Positions 1-12,298 of a stretch of 64,000 nucleotides of DNA are shown here, piece after piece (within the stretch, counting starts at the first letter, position 1; every line of letters starts with the position of its first letter). The notes under the pieces were generated by a model, which made no database searches, was not told the DNA's origin, and worked only from the letters and a program-made list of their open reading frames with translations. Source of the stretch: Artocarpus heterophyllus (taxonomy: Eukaryota > Streptophyta > Magnoliopsida > Rosales > Moraceae). The stretch covers positions 27,106,597 through 27,170,596 of the forward strand of contig CM046347.1 of NCBI GenBank assembly GCA_025403435.1, in the 5' to 3' direction. Position numbers and translations under genes: made by a program.

Positions 1-382
1 GACAAATGGTACATGGTATAAAAAAAAGAGTGACCAGTCAATCTTCTTTGAGTTTCCTCTTTCTGGCCAACAATTGTCCAAATAATCCTATTTATACATA
101 CATTTTTAAATGTCTAGTTAATTAATTCCAGTTCATACCCATATAAATCTGCTTATTTGCATTTGTTGGCATTACTAAGTATACATGAAAAGTGTTGTCT
201 ATATTGATTGCTTATGCAGCAACATAAGAAATATTGATTAAATGACTTCCATAAGTGAGCTTATATATGTGTCGTGTTACTCATAAAAATAATGATGATA
301 CTGACTAGTTAGCACGATTGTTTGCCCATTCGATGTAGTTTTTGTTTGTACTTTTAATCATCAGAATAAGAGAAATAAAAAC
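1..382. other. AT-rich intergenic sequence
   Basis: I see no reading frame, RNA gene or repeat boundary that I can support here. Confidence 0.5.
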
Positions 383-645
383 TTAAGAAGTATTTGGAAC
401 TATATTTTTAAAAGTGTATAAATAGGTCAAAATGGTTTTAAAATTTTCTAATAAGTTAAAACTCTAATATAAGTTTCAAAGTTTATTTAAGAAGTCTTTT
501 ATTTTTAGAAGACACATTTTGTGACTTTGATTAAAATACTTTTAGAGAGCCAAAACATTTTTAACACACTATCCAAATACTTTTAAAAGCAGTTTTTGGA
601 ACCAAAAAGCCAAAAGTAGCTTTTAGAAAGCCCTCTCAAATAGGC
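383..645. mobile_element. MITE-like element, family 1 copy 1
   Basis: A non-coding ~260-bp AT-rich segment. Its right end, read on the minus strand, starts with a 'cctatttgagaggg' type terminus and a run of 'ctttctaaaagctac'. This resembles the left end of the element at 14529-14900. The left end (taagaagtatttggaac) likewise resembles the reverse complement of that element's right end. The two are therefore probably copies of one family in opposite orientations. No transposase is present and no target duplication was identified. Confidence 0.45.
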
Positions 646-1403
646 CGTTTGTCGTTAACAACAAATTCGATGATTTTTAATAGGGCTAGGCTGAGCAAAG
701 AAAAAAAAATATTTTTTTGCTTGCAAAGAAAAAAATATTGCTCAGTAATTCTTATAATTTAACAGTTATATGTTGAGTAATACTTAAAATTTAACAGCTA
801 TAGGTTGATTTGGTTTAACTGATTGGGAGGAGTTAAGGGTTTGGTAATCGTTCTATAGATTTCTATCTTCTGTATAACAGAGTTGTCAAGGAAAGTTGTT
901 GGCTTAGAGGTTCACCAAATCCTCCTGTAAAATCCCACATAAAAGATGCTGTTAGTATCTGAAAACAACACATTCAGCTTGCTATATTGTAACTACTAAT
1001 TAGTATTGTCGATGAGTCACATAATATTTCTTAATTATTAGTCACATAATTTTATTTAAGGGAGTAATTCAAAAATGAATTTAGAGACTACAGTATGAGA
1101 AGTTGAAAGAATGAACTTTAGAGACTATAGTGTTAAACAAGAGAAGAGTTTTGAGATGCATTTTCCCCTAGTAGTTTATGGATTTGAAATGTTCTATTAT
1201 TGTGAGTGAATTAATATTTTCTATTGTTTAAAATTATGATATCTGGTTATCCTTACTTTTTATAAAAGATAGTTAAAATCACATATTATGCCATACTTTT
1301 AAATATAGTTTTTATTCATGTTACACTACTGCTACGGTATTTGGTTATCCTTACTTTTATAAAAGAAGGAGAAAATTACTTGTTATATGATACTTTTAAA
1401 CAT
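646..1403. other. AT-rich intergenic sequence
   Basis: Non-coding by eye. Short A/T runs only. Confidence 0.45.
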
Positions 1404-1503
1404 AGTTTTTATTTATGCTATACTACTATTAATTATTTGTTTAAGTTATGCCAAGTTTTTATTTATGCTATACTACTATTAATTATTTGTTTAAGTTATG
1501 CCA
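1404..1503. repeat. Perfect 50-bp tandem duplication
   Basis: Two adjacent 50-bp units (1404-1453 and 1454-1503) are essentially identical. Each begins 'agtttttatttatgctat' and ends 'aagttatgcca'. A degraded relative of the start of the unit appears just upstream, around 1310. Confidence 0.9.
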
Positions 1504-1896
1504 TACTAAAATATTTGTAGCATTTGTAAAGGGTAAGTTTTAAAAGATGATATTTATGGAAATTTCTCGAAAAGATAGGGCTATTATTTATGGTTATGTT
1601 ATAGCAAATCAAATTACAGTCATGTTTAACCTACTCGATATTTTTTTAAAATAATAAAATTTGCATTTTTAGACCATTTTTTTAAAAATTGAAAGTGTTC
1701 ATGTTGCTGCACTCCCAAAATTTGTTTAATTTGTAGACATTTCAAACATATTCTTTGTTAGTTTGAGAAAATAGATTTTCAATTAAATTACAAAGAACAT
1801 AGCGAAATGGGTATTTAATTTTTTTAAAACCTTTGGCTTTTCATATCATGTTATTTTATAAAATTGTTATACTAGAGAGGATGATATGAATAAAGG
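1504..1896. other. AT-rich intergenic sequence
   Basis: Nothing recognisable between the 50-bp duplication and the long tandem array. Confidence 0.4.
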
Positions 1897-4440
1897 GTTA
1901 CACACAACCCTAATGTTTTCTCTTGTTCTCTCTACATTTTAGTGTGCTGCCAGTGGAGGATTTGTAGGGTAGGAGTTTGGGGTCACCTTTCAGCTGGTTG
2001 CTAGACTCCTAGCCCCTTGGGAGGGTCTTTGGGAAGCACGATGAAGGTCTCACTGGTGAGTTTGTGACCATTTATGAGTTTGGGGTGGAGCTTTGGGGAG
2101 GGGGCTCTAACATGCGTTTTGACTGTCAATTTTAGCCATGTATGTGTATAGGAGACTTCATTCCCTTAAGCTTTTACCATGCGACAGCTAGAAAGGGCAA
2201 AGAGGCACCTTTCTCTTCATAGGTTAGAGGACCATAGGTGCTCGGTGATGAGGCTATGAAAATACACATTTCTTAAGGTTAAATATCATCATTTTGCACT
2301 TATGTTTCTAATTAAACTCCTTAATTAAAGCATTTGTGTGCTAAATAGTGTTTTAGTGTCTTAGTATAAAAATATGTTTAAAATCATGTTTTTAATATGT
2401 TTTTATGTTTAATAATACTTTCGATAATTTTTAGAGTCAGTTTCGTATGCTAAATATGTATTCAGTGTAAAATTAATTAAAATCATAAAAACAATTTTTT
2501 GTGGTTTCATTCTTAGTCTTAATGTGTTTAAAAATGTATTTTGAGTTTGTAAATATGTTTTTTTTTTATAGTTTTAGTAATTTCTAAAATATTTTTAAGT
2601 CTTAAATATTTTATCTGTGAAACTGATAAGGTCCTTTAATTTTATAAGTTTGTAATTATTTTTAGTGTTCTTATGTGTTTTACTATAAAATAAATATTTT
2701 TAATATTTTTGTAAATAGTAAGTTTGTAAAATAATTAATTTTAGTGTGTCTATACAAAACCCTAAGTTTTTCTCTGGTTCTCTCTACATTTTAGTGTGTT
2801 GCCAGTGGAGAATTTGCAAGGTAAGAGTTCGGGGCCATTTCTCTGCTGGTTGCTAGATCTCGACCCCTTGGGTGGTGTTTGGGCAACCTGACGAAGGTCT
2901 TGCAATGAATTTGTGACCGTTTTTGGGTTTAGGTTGGAGCTATAGGGCTTTTGAACTCTGGCATGCATTTTGATTACCAATTTTAGCCATGTATGTGTGC
3001 TAGAGACTTCGTTCCCTTGTGCTTTTTTTGCGCCGCAACTAGAAAGGGCGAAGAGCCACCTTTTCTTTGTGGGTTGGAGGACCATAGGTGCTCGGTGATG
3101 AGACCATGAAAATGCACATTTTTTAAGGTTAAATATCATCATTTTACATTCATATTTCTTATTAAACTTGATAATTAAAGCATTTGTGTGTTAGATAGTA
3201 TTTTACTGTCTTCGTGTGAAAATATATTAAATCATGTTTTTAATATGTTTTTATATTTAATAATATTTTTGGTAATTTTTAGAGTCAGTTTTGTATGCTA
3301 AAGATGCGTTTAGTGTGAAATTAATTAAAACCATAAAAATAATATTGTTTGATTTTATTCTTAATCTTCATATGTTTAAAAATATGTTTCCAGTTTGCAA
3401 ATATATTTTATTATATTTTTAGTAACTTCTAAAAAATATTTCTATGTCTTAAATATTTTATTTGTGAAACTGATAAAGTCCTTTAATTTTACAAGTTTAT
3501 AATTATTTTTAGTGTGTTTTATGTGTTTTAATGTAAAATAAATATTTTTGTAAATATTTTGTAAAATAATTAATTTTAGTGTGTTTACACACAACCCTAA
3601 AGTTTTATTTGAATCTCTTTACATTTTAGTGTACTACTAGTAGAGGATTTGAAGGGCAAGAGTTTGGGCTGCCTCTCGGTTGGTTGACAAAACCCTAGGC
3701 CCCCTGAGGGAGGGGGGTGTCTTTAGGAAACACAATGAAGGTCTTTGTTGGTGAGTTTGTGACCATTTATGGGTTTGGGTTGGAGCTATGGGCCTTTGGG
3801 GAGTGGGCTCTGGCATATGTTTTGACTGCCAATTCTAACGATGTATGTGTGCTGGAGACTTCGTTCCCTTGTGCTTTTGCCGTGCAGTAGCTAGAAAGGG
3901 CAAAGAGCCACCTTTTCTTCTTGGGTTGGAGGACCATAGGTGCTCGGTGATGAGACTATGAAAATGTATATTTCTTAAGGTTAAATATCATCATTTTATA
4001 TTCATATTTCTTATTAAACTCCATAATTAAAGCATTAGTGTGTTAAATAGTATTTCAGTGTCTTAGTATGAAAATATATTTAAAATCATGTTTTAATATG
4101 TTTTTATGTTTAATAATATTTTCGGTAATTTTTAGAGTCAATTTTGTGTGCAAAATATGTGTTTAGTGTGAAGTTAATTAAAACCATAAAATAATCTTTT
4201 GTGATTTTATTCTTAATCTTAATATGTTTAAAAATGTGTTTTGAGTTTGCAAATATGTTTTTTTTTATATTTTTAATAATTTCTAAAAATATTTTTAAGT
4301 CTTAAAAATTTTATTTGTGAAACCAATAAGGTCCTTTAATTTTATAAGTTTATAAATATATTTAGTGTGTTTTATGTGTTTTAATATAAAATAAACATTT
4401 TTAATATTTTTGTATATATTAACTTTGTAAAATAAATAAT
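1897..4440. repeat. Three-copy tandem array, unit about 840 bp
   Basis: Three head-to-tail units start near 1897, 2750 and 3584. The anchor 'tctctacattttagtgtg' recurs at about 1930, 2780 and 3615, giving spacings of ~852 and ~835 bases. Each unit has a GC-richer first third, with shared blocks such as 'ggaccataggtgctcggtga' (2230, 3080, 3931) and 'cttcgttcccttgtgctttt', and an AT-rich last two thirds. A 126-codon minus-strand open frame in the middle unit (2762-3142) is not kept in the other units, so I do not treat it as a gene. I do not recognise the family: a satellite or a decayed element expanded in tandem are both possible. Confidence 0.85.
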
Positions 4441-4588
4441 TTGAATTTGAGAAGAAAAATAAAGAAAAAGGGCATCAAAACAGGCAAAAACAGACAACAA
4501 ATGCTAAAGAAATAATAAAAATTTGAATTTGAAAAGACTTGACATGTGGTGTAGCCTTGGATGTCCAATCTAGCTGCCAAAACACTCA

Positions 4589-5766
4589 GGGGGTGTTTGG
4601 TATGTAGTAATTAGTAGGAATCATATTCCTAAGAAAATGATTGTAGGGAATATGATTCATAGGAACCAAAATTATTATGTTTGGTTGCACATATGAATCT
4701 TCTATTAGATTTCTAAGAATGATACATTACCGTGTTTGGTTGTACATAAGAATCTTGTATAATTGACAAAATAATTTATACTATTAACATTAAATGTATC
4801 AATATAATATATTAGTACTAAAATTAATAATAATAATATAAATATAAATAATAAAATAATATTATATATAATTTAACATTAATATTACTATGAATATTAA
4901 TGTTATTATTATTATTATTTTATATTAATGTAATACTTTCTTTATATTATATAAAAATATTAATTTATAATAATCATAGAATTATTATTTAACAATATAT
5001 TAATATTAAAATGTTGTATATAATATAAAATATGTTGATATGAATATAAATAATAATAAAAATATAATTTTTAATAATATATTAGTATTTATATTAATAT
5101 TAACATTAAATAAATATATTGTTATAGAAAATATTAAACATATTTAGCTATATTTTATATTTATGATTATTAAAATAGTATTTATATAGTTTAATATTGA
5201 TATTGCTATGAATATTAATATTAATATTATACTATTCATAGTTGATGTTATATTATTATGTTTTTATTATTAATGTTATTATTATTCTTATTATTAAATT
5301 TTAATTTTATATTGATATAATATTTATATCTATATCATATATTAATATTAATTTATAATAGTAGTACAAAATTATTTTATTTTATTATTATAGCATTTAT
5401 ATATATTATATTCTAATATTAATTAATAATAATATATATTATATTTAGATATTGTATAATTTTTATATTTATATTGCATAGAGATATTAATTTATAATAA
5501 TATTATTATTATTATTATTTAATAATAATATAATTATTATCATCATCATCATGGAAAAAAAGGTGAGATTTTCATAGTTTTGAGATTCCCAAGAATATGA
5601 ATATTACCTTGTTGGGTGGGCTTAAGATTACCCAAAAATGAAGTAATCTGAATCCCATGGGAATGAGTTTTTCAAGAATCCAAAACTTAGATTACTACAT
5701 GCCAAACATGAGAATCTGTAAGATTCTCATTCTCACATCAGGATTACTGCATACCAAACGTCCCAT
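4589..5766. mobile_element. Non-autonomous DNA transposon with terminal inverted repeats
   Basis: The left end (ggtgtttggtatgtagtaat) and the reverse complement of the right end (gacgtttggtatgcagtaat) form an imperfect inverted repeat of about 22 bases. Sub-terminal 'gaatcat/attct' blocks are also mirrored. The trinucleotide TCA flanks both sides if the last base of the element is counted as decayed, which would suit a PIF/Harbinger (Tourist-like) insertion. The interior (4780-5550) is almost pure A/T with no reading frame. An hAT-type origin is not excluded because the target duplication is weak. Confidence 0.65.
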
Positions 5767-6130
5767 CAAAGCACTCCGATTGCATGCCACACGTCAGCTA
5801 TCAGCTGCAGTCGCCATACAGCTCGGTCCCACTTGTTGGGAGAGCATCTCTAAGCCATGAGATCAGGTTATTATACCAGATCCAACGACGTGCATAAGCT
5901 GAGCTTTAGCTTCACAAATGGACACAATCAAAACCGTTCCTCAAGTTTCCATCGGTGCATTTAAGGGCCGTGATCGCAGCGCATGTGTGTTCCCTTTTTC
6001 GACATCGTACCTGATTTCAAATCAAAACCAATACAATCAAGAAGGCTGGGTTAGGCGGAAAAAAGAAAAACATATATTAAAAAAAGATGCAAGTTGCACA
6101 ATTTGTGACCGAAATTGTCAAAATAAGTAG

Positions 6131-6131
<1 letters not shown>
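5767..6131. other. Unassigned sequence
   Basis: A 70-codon open frame (5918-6130) lies here, but it resembles nothing I know and has no supporting context. I see nothing else. Confidence 0.35.

Positions 6132-6161
<30 letters not shown>
6132..6161. repeat. (AT)n microsatellite
   Basis: About 15 uninterrupted AT dinucleotides. Confidence 0.95.
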
Positions 6162-6162
<1 letters not shown>

Positions 6163-6269
6163 CATTTGCATGAATAGTAGCCCATCTTTTGGGCTATAAA
6201 ATACCGAGGGTCTCTCCCCCGGCTCCTCAACCCCTCATTAGTAGAAAAAATTACTATTTTAATAAATAG

Positions 6270-6650
6270 TTTGTTTTTAATATTTAGATTTTAGTTTATG
6301 TTTTTGTAAAATAGTTTAGTTTTTAATATTTAGTTTTTAGTTTATGTTTTTGTAAAATAGTTTTAAGATTATATTGTAAAATATTGTTTTTAATAATATT
6401 ATAAGTGTTTTTATTTTAAATATGTCTTTTTAATTTTCATTTTTAGCTGAGGAGAGGGAGAAATTTTGGTAAAATTAGCTTAAATGCTTTTAGTTTTTCG
6501 TACTTTTAGTTTTTATTTTATAATATTGTTTTTAATAATATTAGAAGTGTTTTTATTTTAAATATGTCTTTTTAATTTTCATTTTTTGCTAAGAAGAGGG
6601 AGAAATTTTGGTAAAATTAGCTTAAATGCTTTTAGTTTTTTGTAGTTTTC
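6270..6650. repeat. Short tandem duplications (46-bp and ~141-bp units)
   Basis: 'gtttatgtttttgtaaaatag' occurs at about 6294 and 6340, a 46-bp period. A longer block containing 'gagggagaaattttggtaaa' then repeats at about 6450 and 6595, a ~141-bp period. The block is AT-rich and non-coding. Confidence 0.8.
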
Positions 6651-7125
6651 TAAGCAGTCATAATGCCAAATTATTTTTTTAGAAAATCTATGATTTTGCT
6701 ATTATCTTAGTTAGAGTTCTTGCAAGATTAGGTTTTAATTTATCGTCGACATTGGCTGACATGGATAATGCTTGGAAGGACCTTAATTAGTTGAGACAGA
6801 AAATGATATGATAAATGCTTAACTTATTATTTGTTTGTTATTTTAGTTAAATAATGCTAAAATCATGTATGTTCATTAAGTTAAATTTTTACTACATTAT
6901 AGACATAAATTGATATAGTAAATGCTTGGTAATGCTTGATTTGTTGTCGACAGAGGATGACATATTGGATTTTTAAACCTTTTAAAAAATAATTTAGAAA
7001 AATGAAAATACATTTAAGTTAATCGTTAGAACAGAATTTTTGAACCTCAGTATTGTTATTATTATTGTTGTTTCTCTTTCAATTAATTACACTTATTATT
7101 AAAGTTTCATCTCTTGTTTGATTTA
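6651..7125. other. Unassigned AT-rich sequence before the copia remnant
   Basis: No reading frame I can support. The phrase 'tgatatagtaaatgctt' recurs loosely (6810, 6913). The sequence may be decayed transposon. Confidence 0.35.
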
Positions 7126-8186
7126 GCTAATAGTGAACATTTAGTCTACAAGCTTAAGACATCCATATATGGATTGAAACAAGCCTTTTGTCAGTGGTAT
7201 TTAAGTTCTATGACATTATCTCTTCATTTGGTTATGATAAGGGACGGCTATACGAGGTGAAGCAATTTCACTTAAGGAACTTTGATATGAAGGATATGGG
7301 AGAGGCATATTATGTTATTGGCATTAAGATACATAGGGACAGATTTTAAGACATTTTGGGTTTGTTTCAAAAGACCTATATCAACAAGGTTCTAGAAAGG
7401 TTTAGGATGAAGGATTGTTCACCAAGTATAGCACCCATTGTGAAGGGTAATAGGTTCAATTTGAACCAACGCCTGAAAAATGAGCTCAAACGGGAACAAA
7501 TGAAAAACATTCCATATGCTTCAGTCGTTGGAAGCGTAATGTATGCTTAGGTCTGTACAAAACCTGACATTGCATTTTTTGTTAGAATGTTGGACAGATA
7601 TCAAATAACCCAGGTGTTGACCACTAGAGAACTGCAAAGAAGGTGATGAGATGCCTTCAAGGGACTAAGGCTTACATACTCATGTATAGACGGGATGACA
7701 TTCTGAAGGTGATTGGATACTTTGATTCAGACTTTGTTGGCTATGTTGATTTGCGAAAATCAATATCTGGTTATGTTTTCATGTTTGCTAGTGGAGTTGT
7801 ATCTTGGAGGAGTGCGAAGTAGACTTTGACTGCTACCTCTGCTACAAAGGCTGAGTTTGTTTCTTGTTTTGAAGTTACTTCGCGTGGTGTATGATTGAAG
7901 AGTTTCATATTCGGGCTTAAAAATATGGATTCTATTTCTAGATCATTGATATTATATTGTGACAATTCAACTGCTGTATTTATGGCCAAGAATAACAAGA
8001 GCGGTAGTTAAAGTAAACACATCGACAATAAACCCTTGGCTATAAGAGAACATGTTAAAGAAAAGAAAGTTGGTCATTGAATACATTAGTACTGAGTTGA
8101 TGATTGCCAATCCTTTAACTAAAGGCAGGCCACCAAAGATTTTTAAGGATCATGTAGTACGAATAGGACTTGGTTCCATGATGTAA
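7126..8186 (+). pseudogene. Ty1/copia pol remnant (RT end plus RNase H)
   Basis: Translated pieces follow the order of the 3' part of a copia polyprotein. At 7144-7200 there is the RT phrase KTSIYGLKQAF.QWY. At 7265-7345 comes NFDMKDMGEAYYVIGIKIHR, then a 64-codon open stretch at 7356-7550 (ILGLFQKTYINKVLERF). The RNase H region (7690-8010) has the SDFVGYVD, ATKAEF and CDNSTAV motifs, and the C-terminal tail ends near 8186. The frame is broken by stops (around 7348, 7548 and 7820) and by frameshifts. The RT segment that should hold the catalytic YVDD box is missing: the text passes from ISSFGY directly to the region after it. No gag, protease or integrase lies upstream, so the element is 5'-truncated and dead. 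Confidence 0.9.
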
Positions 8187-8479
8187 ATTTTATTGTACAT
8201 ACATTTTGTTATCTTTATGAAACTCTTATTCAGTTGTAATGCTTTCTCATATTTAGTTGTGCACATATTCAGTTATTTTGAGAAAAATCAATTTAGTTAG
8301 ACCTAAAATAAACATGGGGTTTATTCATTAAGTTACGTTACCATTTATGAGTTAGTATTAAGGGATATCATGCATTGTAATATATAGAAGATAATATTTA
8401 TTCTAAGATGACTTATCATCATGATTCATGTGTTCATTCCTTAAGCTTGAGATTGGTTGATTTTGGTTACCTAGAAAAT

Positions 8480-8501
8480 ATATGTAGACCAAGTAGGACA
8501 A
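8480..8501 (+). other. Probable polypurine-tract region of the copia remnant
   Basis: The text 'accaagtaggacaatg' resembles the usual copia sequence of a purine tract just before the 3' LTR. It lies ~300 bases after the end of the pol frame. Confidence 0.4.
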
Positions 8502-8971
8502 TGTTATTTTAATTTATTTATTTAATTTTTAAATGATAATAAATAAATAAAAATAAATTTAAGTGGTCCACTATACACGTATTTTCTTAAGGGTGTCAAT
8601 CAAAGGATATATCTAAATTGTTTTAACGCGTTAGAAAAAAGGCATTGTTTCAGAAATACCTTTTGATGATAACATACACCATGATGGTAGGTGTTTATAA
8701 ATATCACGTAAAATCTAAAGGGTCCCTAAGCCTTTGTATTTATTCATAAATACACCATTTCTCTAAATTGTAGAAGGTTTAGAAAATTTTCTTTCTTTCA
8801 GATAAAATTTCTTCAGGCATTATTTTAGAGATATCCTCCATTCTTACTGTATTTGTCAATGACTAGAGGTTAGATTTCCTTTCTTTTATGTTTATACATT
8901 TAGATGGTTTTTATGCTATTTGGATTCATGCATAAATGTTAAAAATCATAGTTCCATATATGTAAATTTTT
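8502..8971 (+). mobile_element. Probable 3' LTR of the copia remnant
   Basis: The segment begins TGTTA right after the purine tract and can be closed by the mirrored TAACA at 8967-8971. Inside are a TATA-like 'tttataaatatc' (about 8694) and a cytosine-rich stretch downstream, as expected of an LTR promoter. There is no 5' LTR in the window to compare with, so both ends are inferred. Confidence 0.45.
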
Positions 8972-9039
8972 AACATCCTACACCTACCATCTTCCGGCCC
9001 ATAACAACAAAACATCCTGGTCTTAGTGAGTGGAGGGTG

Positions 9040-10150
9040 AAATATCTTATCATACTAAATGGTGATGGCTAGAACAATGACTTGGTCAACGATTTTTTCT
9101 GGTCAGTTGATAGTAGTATTGTATTGGGGATCCCTGTTAGTAGACGAGGACTAAGAGATCTATTAATTTAGTATTATGACAAGAAAGGAGAGTATTCAGT
9201 GAAGTCCGGCTATTAGAAAGCAATGGAATGGTATAAGGAAGAAAAGAGCTTGTCTCCAAATCCGTATGCAGGATAGTGGTCCAAATTACCAGGTTTGAAC
9301 ATTCTAAGGAAAATTAAAAATATTTGTTTGGAGATTTTACCATGAGATATGGCATTGTTAGCAGCTTGACAAGAAGAGGTGTGAATGTTAATGAGGTCTG
9401 TCAAACTATTGGCTTGAATCTTTCGTCCTTTAGAGGAAGGACAGGCATGGAGTTTTGTCTTTTGTTACAGTATAATCTTATCAATACAGATCTTGAATTG
9501 ACACTTATTCTCCTTTGTTTATGCACGGACACTGCCTTAGGATGACATCGCAGCTGTTGGAAGCGTCAAAAACCTTTTTGATGGAGTAGGAGAAGCTCAG
9601 TTTCTAGAAAGTGTAGCCCAACAAAGGAGTTCCTGCCAAACTTGTACTTGGTAATCTTAAACTCAACACTAATGCAGCGGTACCTAGCTGGGATAGTTTT
9701 GTTGGTGTGGGAGGTGAAGGTACTGTAGTTGCAGCTTTTGCCAAAAAAAAAAAAAAAAAGTATTAGGTAATATGACACTGAAACTTGCAGAGATCATGGC
9801 CGAGAGGCCTGGAGTTCGTACGCTTAATTGGTTTAGACGTTCACGTGGTTGAAACTGATGCTTTGGAAGTGGTTTACTGCCTTCGTCATGACCTAGATCA
9901 GTCTTGTGAAGCACCGCTGCTTTGGGATGTTTATGATTTGCTAAGGAGTTTTGGCGGTATTAATTTTGCTCATTGTCCTTATGGAGACAATTCAGTGGCC
10001 CATAAGTTAACAAATTTTGCTTTATCTTTGTCTAAAGATTGTCTATGGCTCCATGAGATTTCCATGTTTATCTCTACTGATGTTTGTAAGGATAATCCAT
10101 TTATTTAATTAATGAGAGACGGTTTTCATTTCAAAAAAAAAAAAAAAAAA
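9040..10150 (+). pseudogene. LINE (non-LTR retrotransposon) 3' end: zf-RVT and RNase H remnants, poly(A)
   Basis: Around 9150-9350 broken frames give the plant LINE zf-RVT phrases, including KKGEYSVKSGY and a decayed W.KLPGLNILRKIK segment. Around 9640-10108 follows an RNase H-like (RVT_3) domain: a frame with LKLNTNAA, then after a frameshift an open stretch at 9785-10108 with VVETDALEVV and NSVAHKLTNFAL, typical of this domain's second half. Several stops and shifts break the reading, and a run of 17 A (about 9742) sits inside the domain. The element ends with a short 3' tail and ~18 A at 10132-10150. It is 5'-truncated, and no clear target duplication was found. Confidence 0.85.
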
Positions 10151-10177
10151 TACATCTTATAATAAAAAAAAACTAAC

Positions 10178-10332
10178 GGCACGTTTGTTTTTGTTCTCAA
10201 AATTTTTAGAAACGTTTTCGCATGTATTTCAAGACAAAAATTTTAAAAGTACTCCTAGCGTAATTACTTAAAAATTCTCATTTTTTTAAAAAAAATATTT
10301 TTACATATTTTAAAAACAATTGTGAACGGCCC
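10178..10332. mobile_element. Short MITE, family 2 copy 1
   Basis: A ~155-bp non-coding element with ends 'ggcacgtttgttttt' and 'gtgaacggccc'. It aligns along its whole length with the reverse complement of 50461-50611; both contain 'aagacaaaaattttaaaa'. The two are therefore members of one family in opposite orientations. Confidence 0.65.
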
Positions 10333-12025
10333 TTAAGATTTTGAACAGTCTACTTGATGAACACGTGCATCGATGACGAATATTAATTTGATATATACAT
10401 AAATAAATTAGTACTAAATCATATCCCAAGTTCAGAACAAAAAAAGAAGAAGGAAAAAAAATCATACCCCAAGTAGTGAGTTCAATCTAAGCTAAACTTA
10501 TACTTAATTTGCTTCTTTGACTAAAGTTTAAAACCTCTTAGGTGAGATCTGTGCCCACGATTTTCGAGATGTTATCTCTTGATCACTTGGTATATAGAAC
10601 TCCTTATCTTTCAAAATCTTCAGAAAATCTCATGTGCCTAAGCATTAGCACCCTGAAAAACCCTGCAAAACCCTCTTTGTATTTTGCAACTATTTTTTTT
10701 CCTCAATAAAAAGGAGGTAAAGGTAGAGGGTGACACACCTTGATAATTTTAAAGAAATAAAGTATTTTTGCATGGAATATAAATTCATCATGAAGAGGAT
10801 TTTTATATATCGTATCTAGCGATGAAGCCAAAATATTTGGTCAACATAGGTCATTATGAAAAAAATAGAGATAAATTTTTATTGAATTCAAACATAATCA
10901 TATATTTTTTTTAATTTTTTTAAGAGAACTATATTTTTTGATTAGTAAGTGAGTACAAATTATATATTTTATTAACAAGGAGCAAAATAATATATTTTAA
11001 TTTCTCTTGATGGGAGTACAGTTATAATTTTATTGTAAATTAAGGATACAAATAAAATTTTTTTAAAAAAATTAAAGCAAAAAATTCAATCTTTAAAATT
11101 AAGTAGGGACACATACCCACTTAACAATTGGCTCTGCCATAATACAAAGTGTCTCTGCCATAAATCCTACCCATAATAGTTGGATTGGCTCGAGTCCAAT
11201 ATCAACCAACCTCAATATCTCATAAAATGCGGGGTGGTCTCTTTGTAGTTTGCACTTAGTCATAATCAAAGGAAACTACTCGTATATGCAAGTTCAATGG
11301 CACTTCTGTAGAAGCTTCGTTCCTTCTTTAATGTTACAGAGAGGAAGGGAAGGGGGGTTGAATATATAGTCCATGCAATACTCATGCCATTCATCAAGTC
11401 CATTATTATAAGCTGTCAAAGTGCGTACAAAGGAGGAAAATCAAGTACCCTTTGCCTTTTTAATGTCCATATTTTGGCATCACCATGCAAGTTGTATGTA
11501 AGGACTAAGAAGCAACCATCTATAGTGGCGCACAAGTTTTTAGGGCATTTTCATTCACTAGTTAGAAGCACACACCACGAGTGTGTATTATTTACTTATA
11601 TATTTTTTTAATTATACTCATTTCGTCGTTTAGTTAAGTGTAAAAAATTAATAAAAACACATTTGCAGAGGTAAAAAAGTTTTTGACATGGTAAACATTA
11701 GGGAAACACACATGTGACGAAATTTTTTGAGCCGAACAACTAGAGAAAACGTTTATGGAGGTCATAGTTGGGAACCAAATTTACCACTAAAACATTTTTT
11801 GGTAATCCGACATTCAAGAACTACAATTTTAATAAGAGAATTAAGGTGGAAAAAGTTACTTACATGGAAAAGTACAAGATTAAAACTTGATTAGATGCCA
11901 CGCTTGATAAAAAAAAATTCTGAAGGATATAAAAGAATATACAATAATGGATAAATAAAAAAGTGTTTTTATTATACACTTTAAGGAAAATAATTTAATT
12001 AATCAATCTAAAACAACATAATATA
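10333..12025. other. Intergenic sequence with possible decayed elements
   Basis: No gene is recognisable. A degraded hAT-type element may span ~10815-11145, because the ends 'gatgaagccaaa' and 'attggctctgcca' mirror each other loosely. The open frame at 11384-11611 has no recognisable similarity. Confidence 0.35.
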
Positions 12026-12298
12026 TTATGGGAAAGCAACAAAAGAAAAGATAAAGATAATAATGAACAAAAATAAAATATTATTACATATATATAAATT
12101 AAAAAAGGAAGGAGGATAAAAAAAGAGAAAGGAAAACAAAAAAAAAAGGGTGAAAAAAAAAACAAAAAACGGATGAAAAAAGCAAAAAAGAAAAAAGAGT
12201 GATGAAAAGAGAGAAAAAAGAAAACAAAAAAAAAAACTAAAAAGGTAAAAATATATATATATATTGAGAGGGGAACATCCTCCCCCTCTACGTGTCAC
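12026..12298. repeat. Purine-rich (A/G) low-complexity tract
   Basis: About 270 bases of almost only A and G on the plus strand. A 90-codon phenylalanine/leucine-rich minus frame is a product of this composition and not a gene. Confidence 0.75.

Noticed and set aside
2762..3142. 126-codon minus-strand open frame
   Set aside because: Lies inside the middle unit of the tandem array and is broken in the other two units; no recognisable domain.
12026..12298. 90-codon Phe/Leu-rich minus frame
   Set aside because: Arises from an A/G-only tract; not protein-like.
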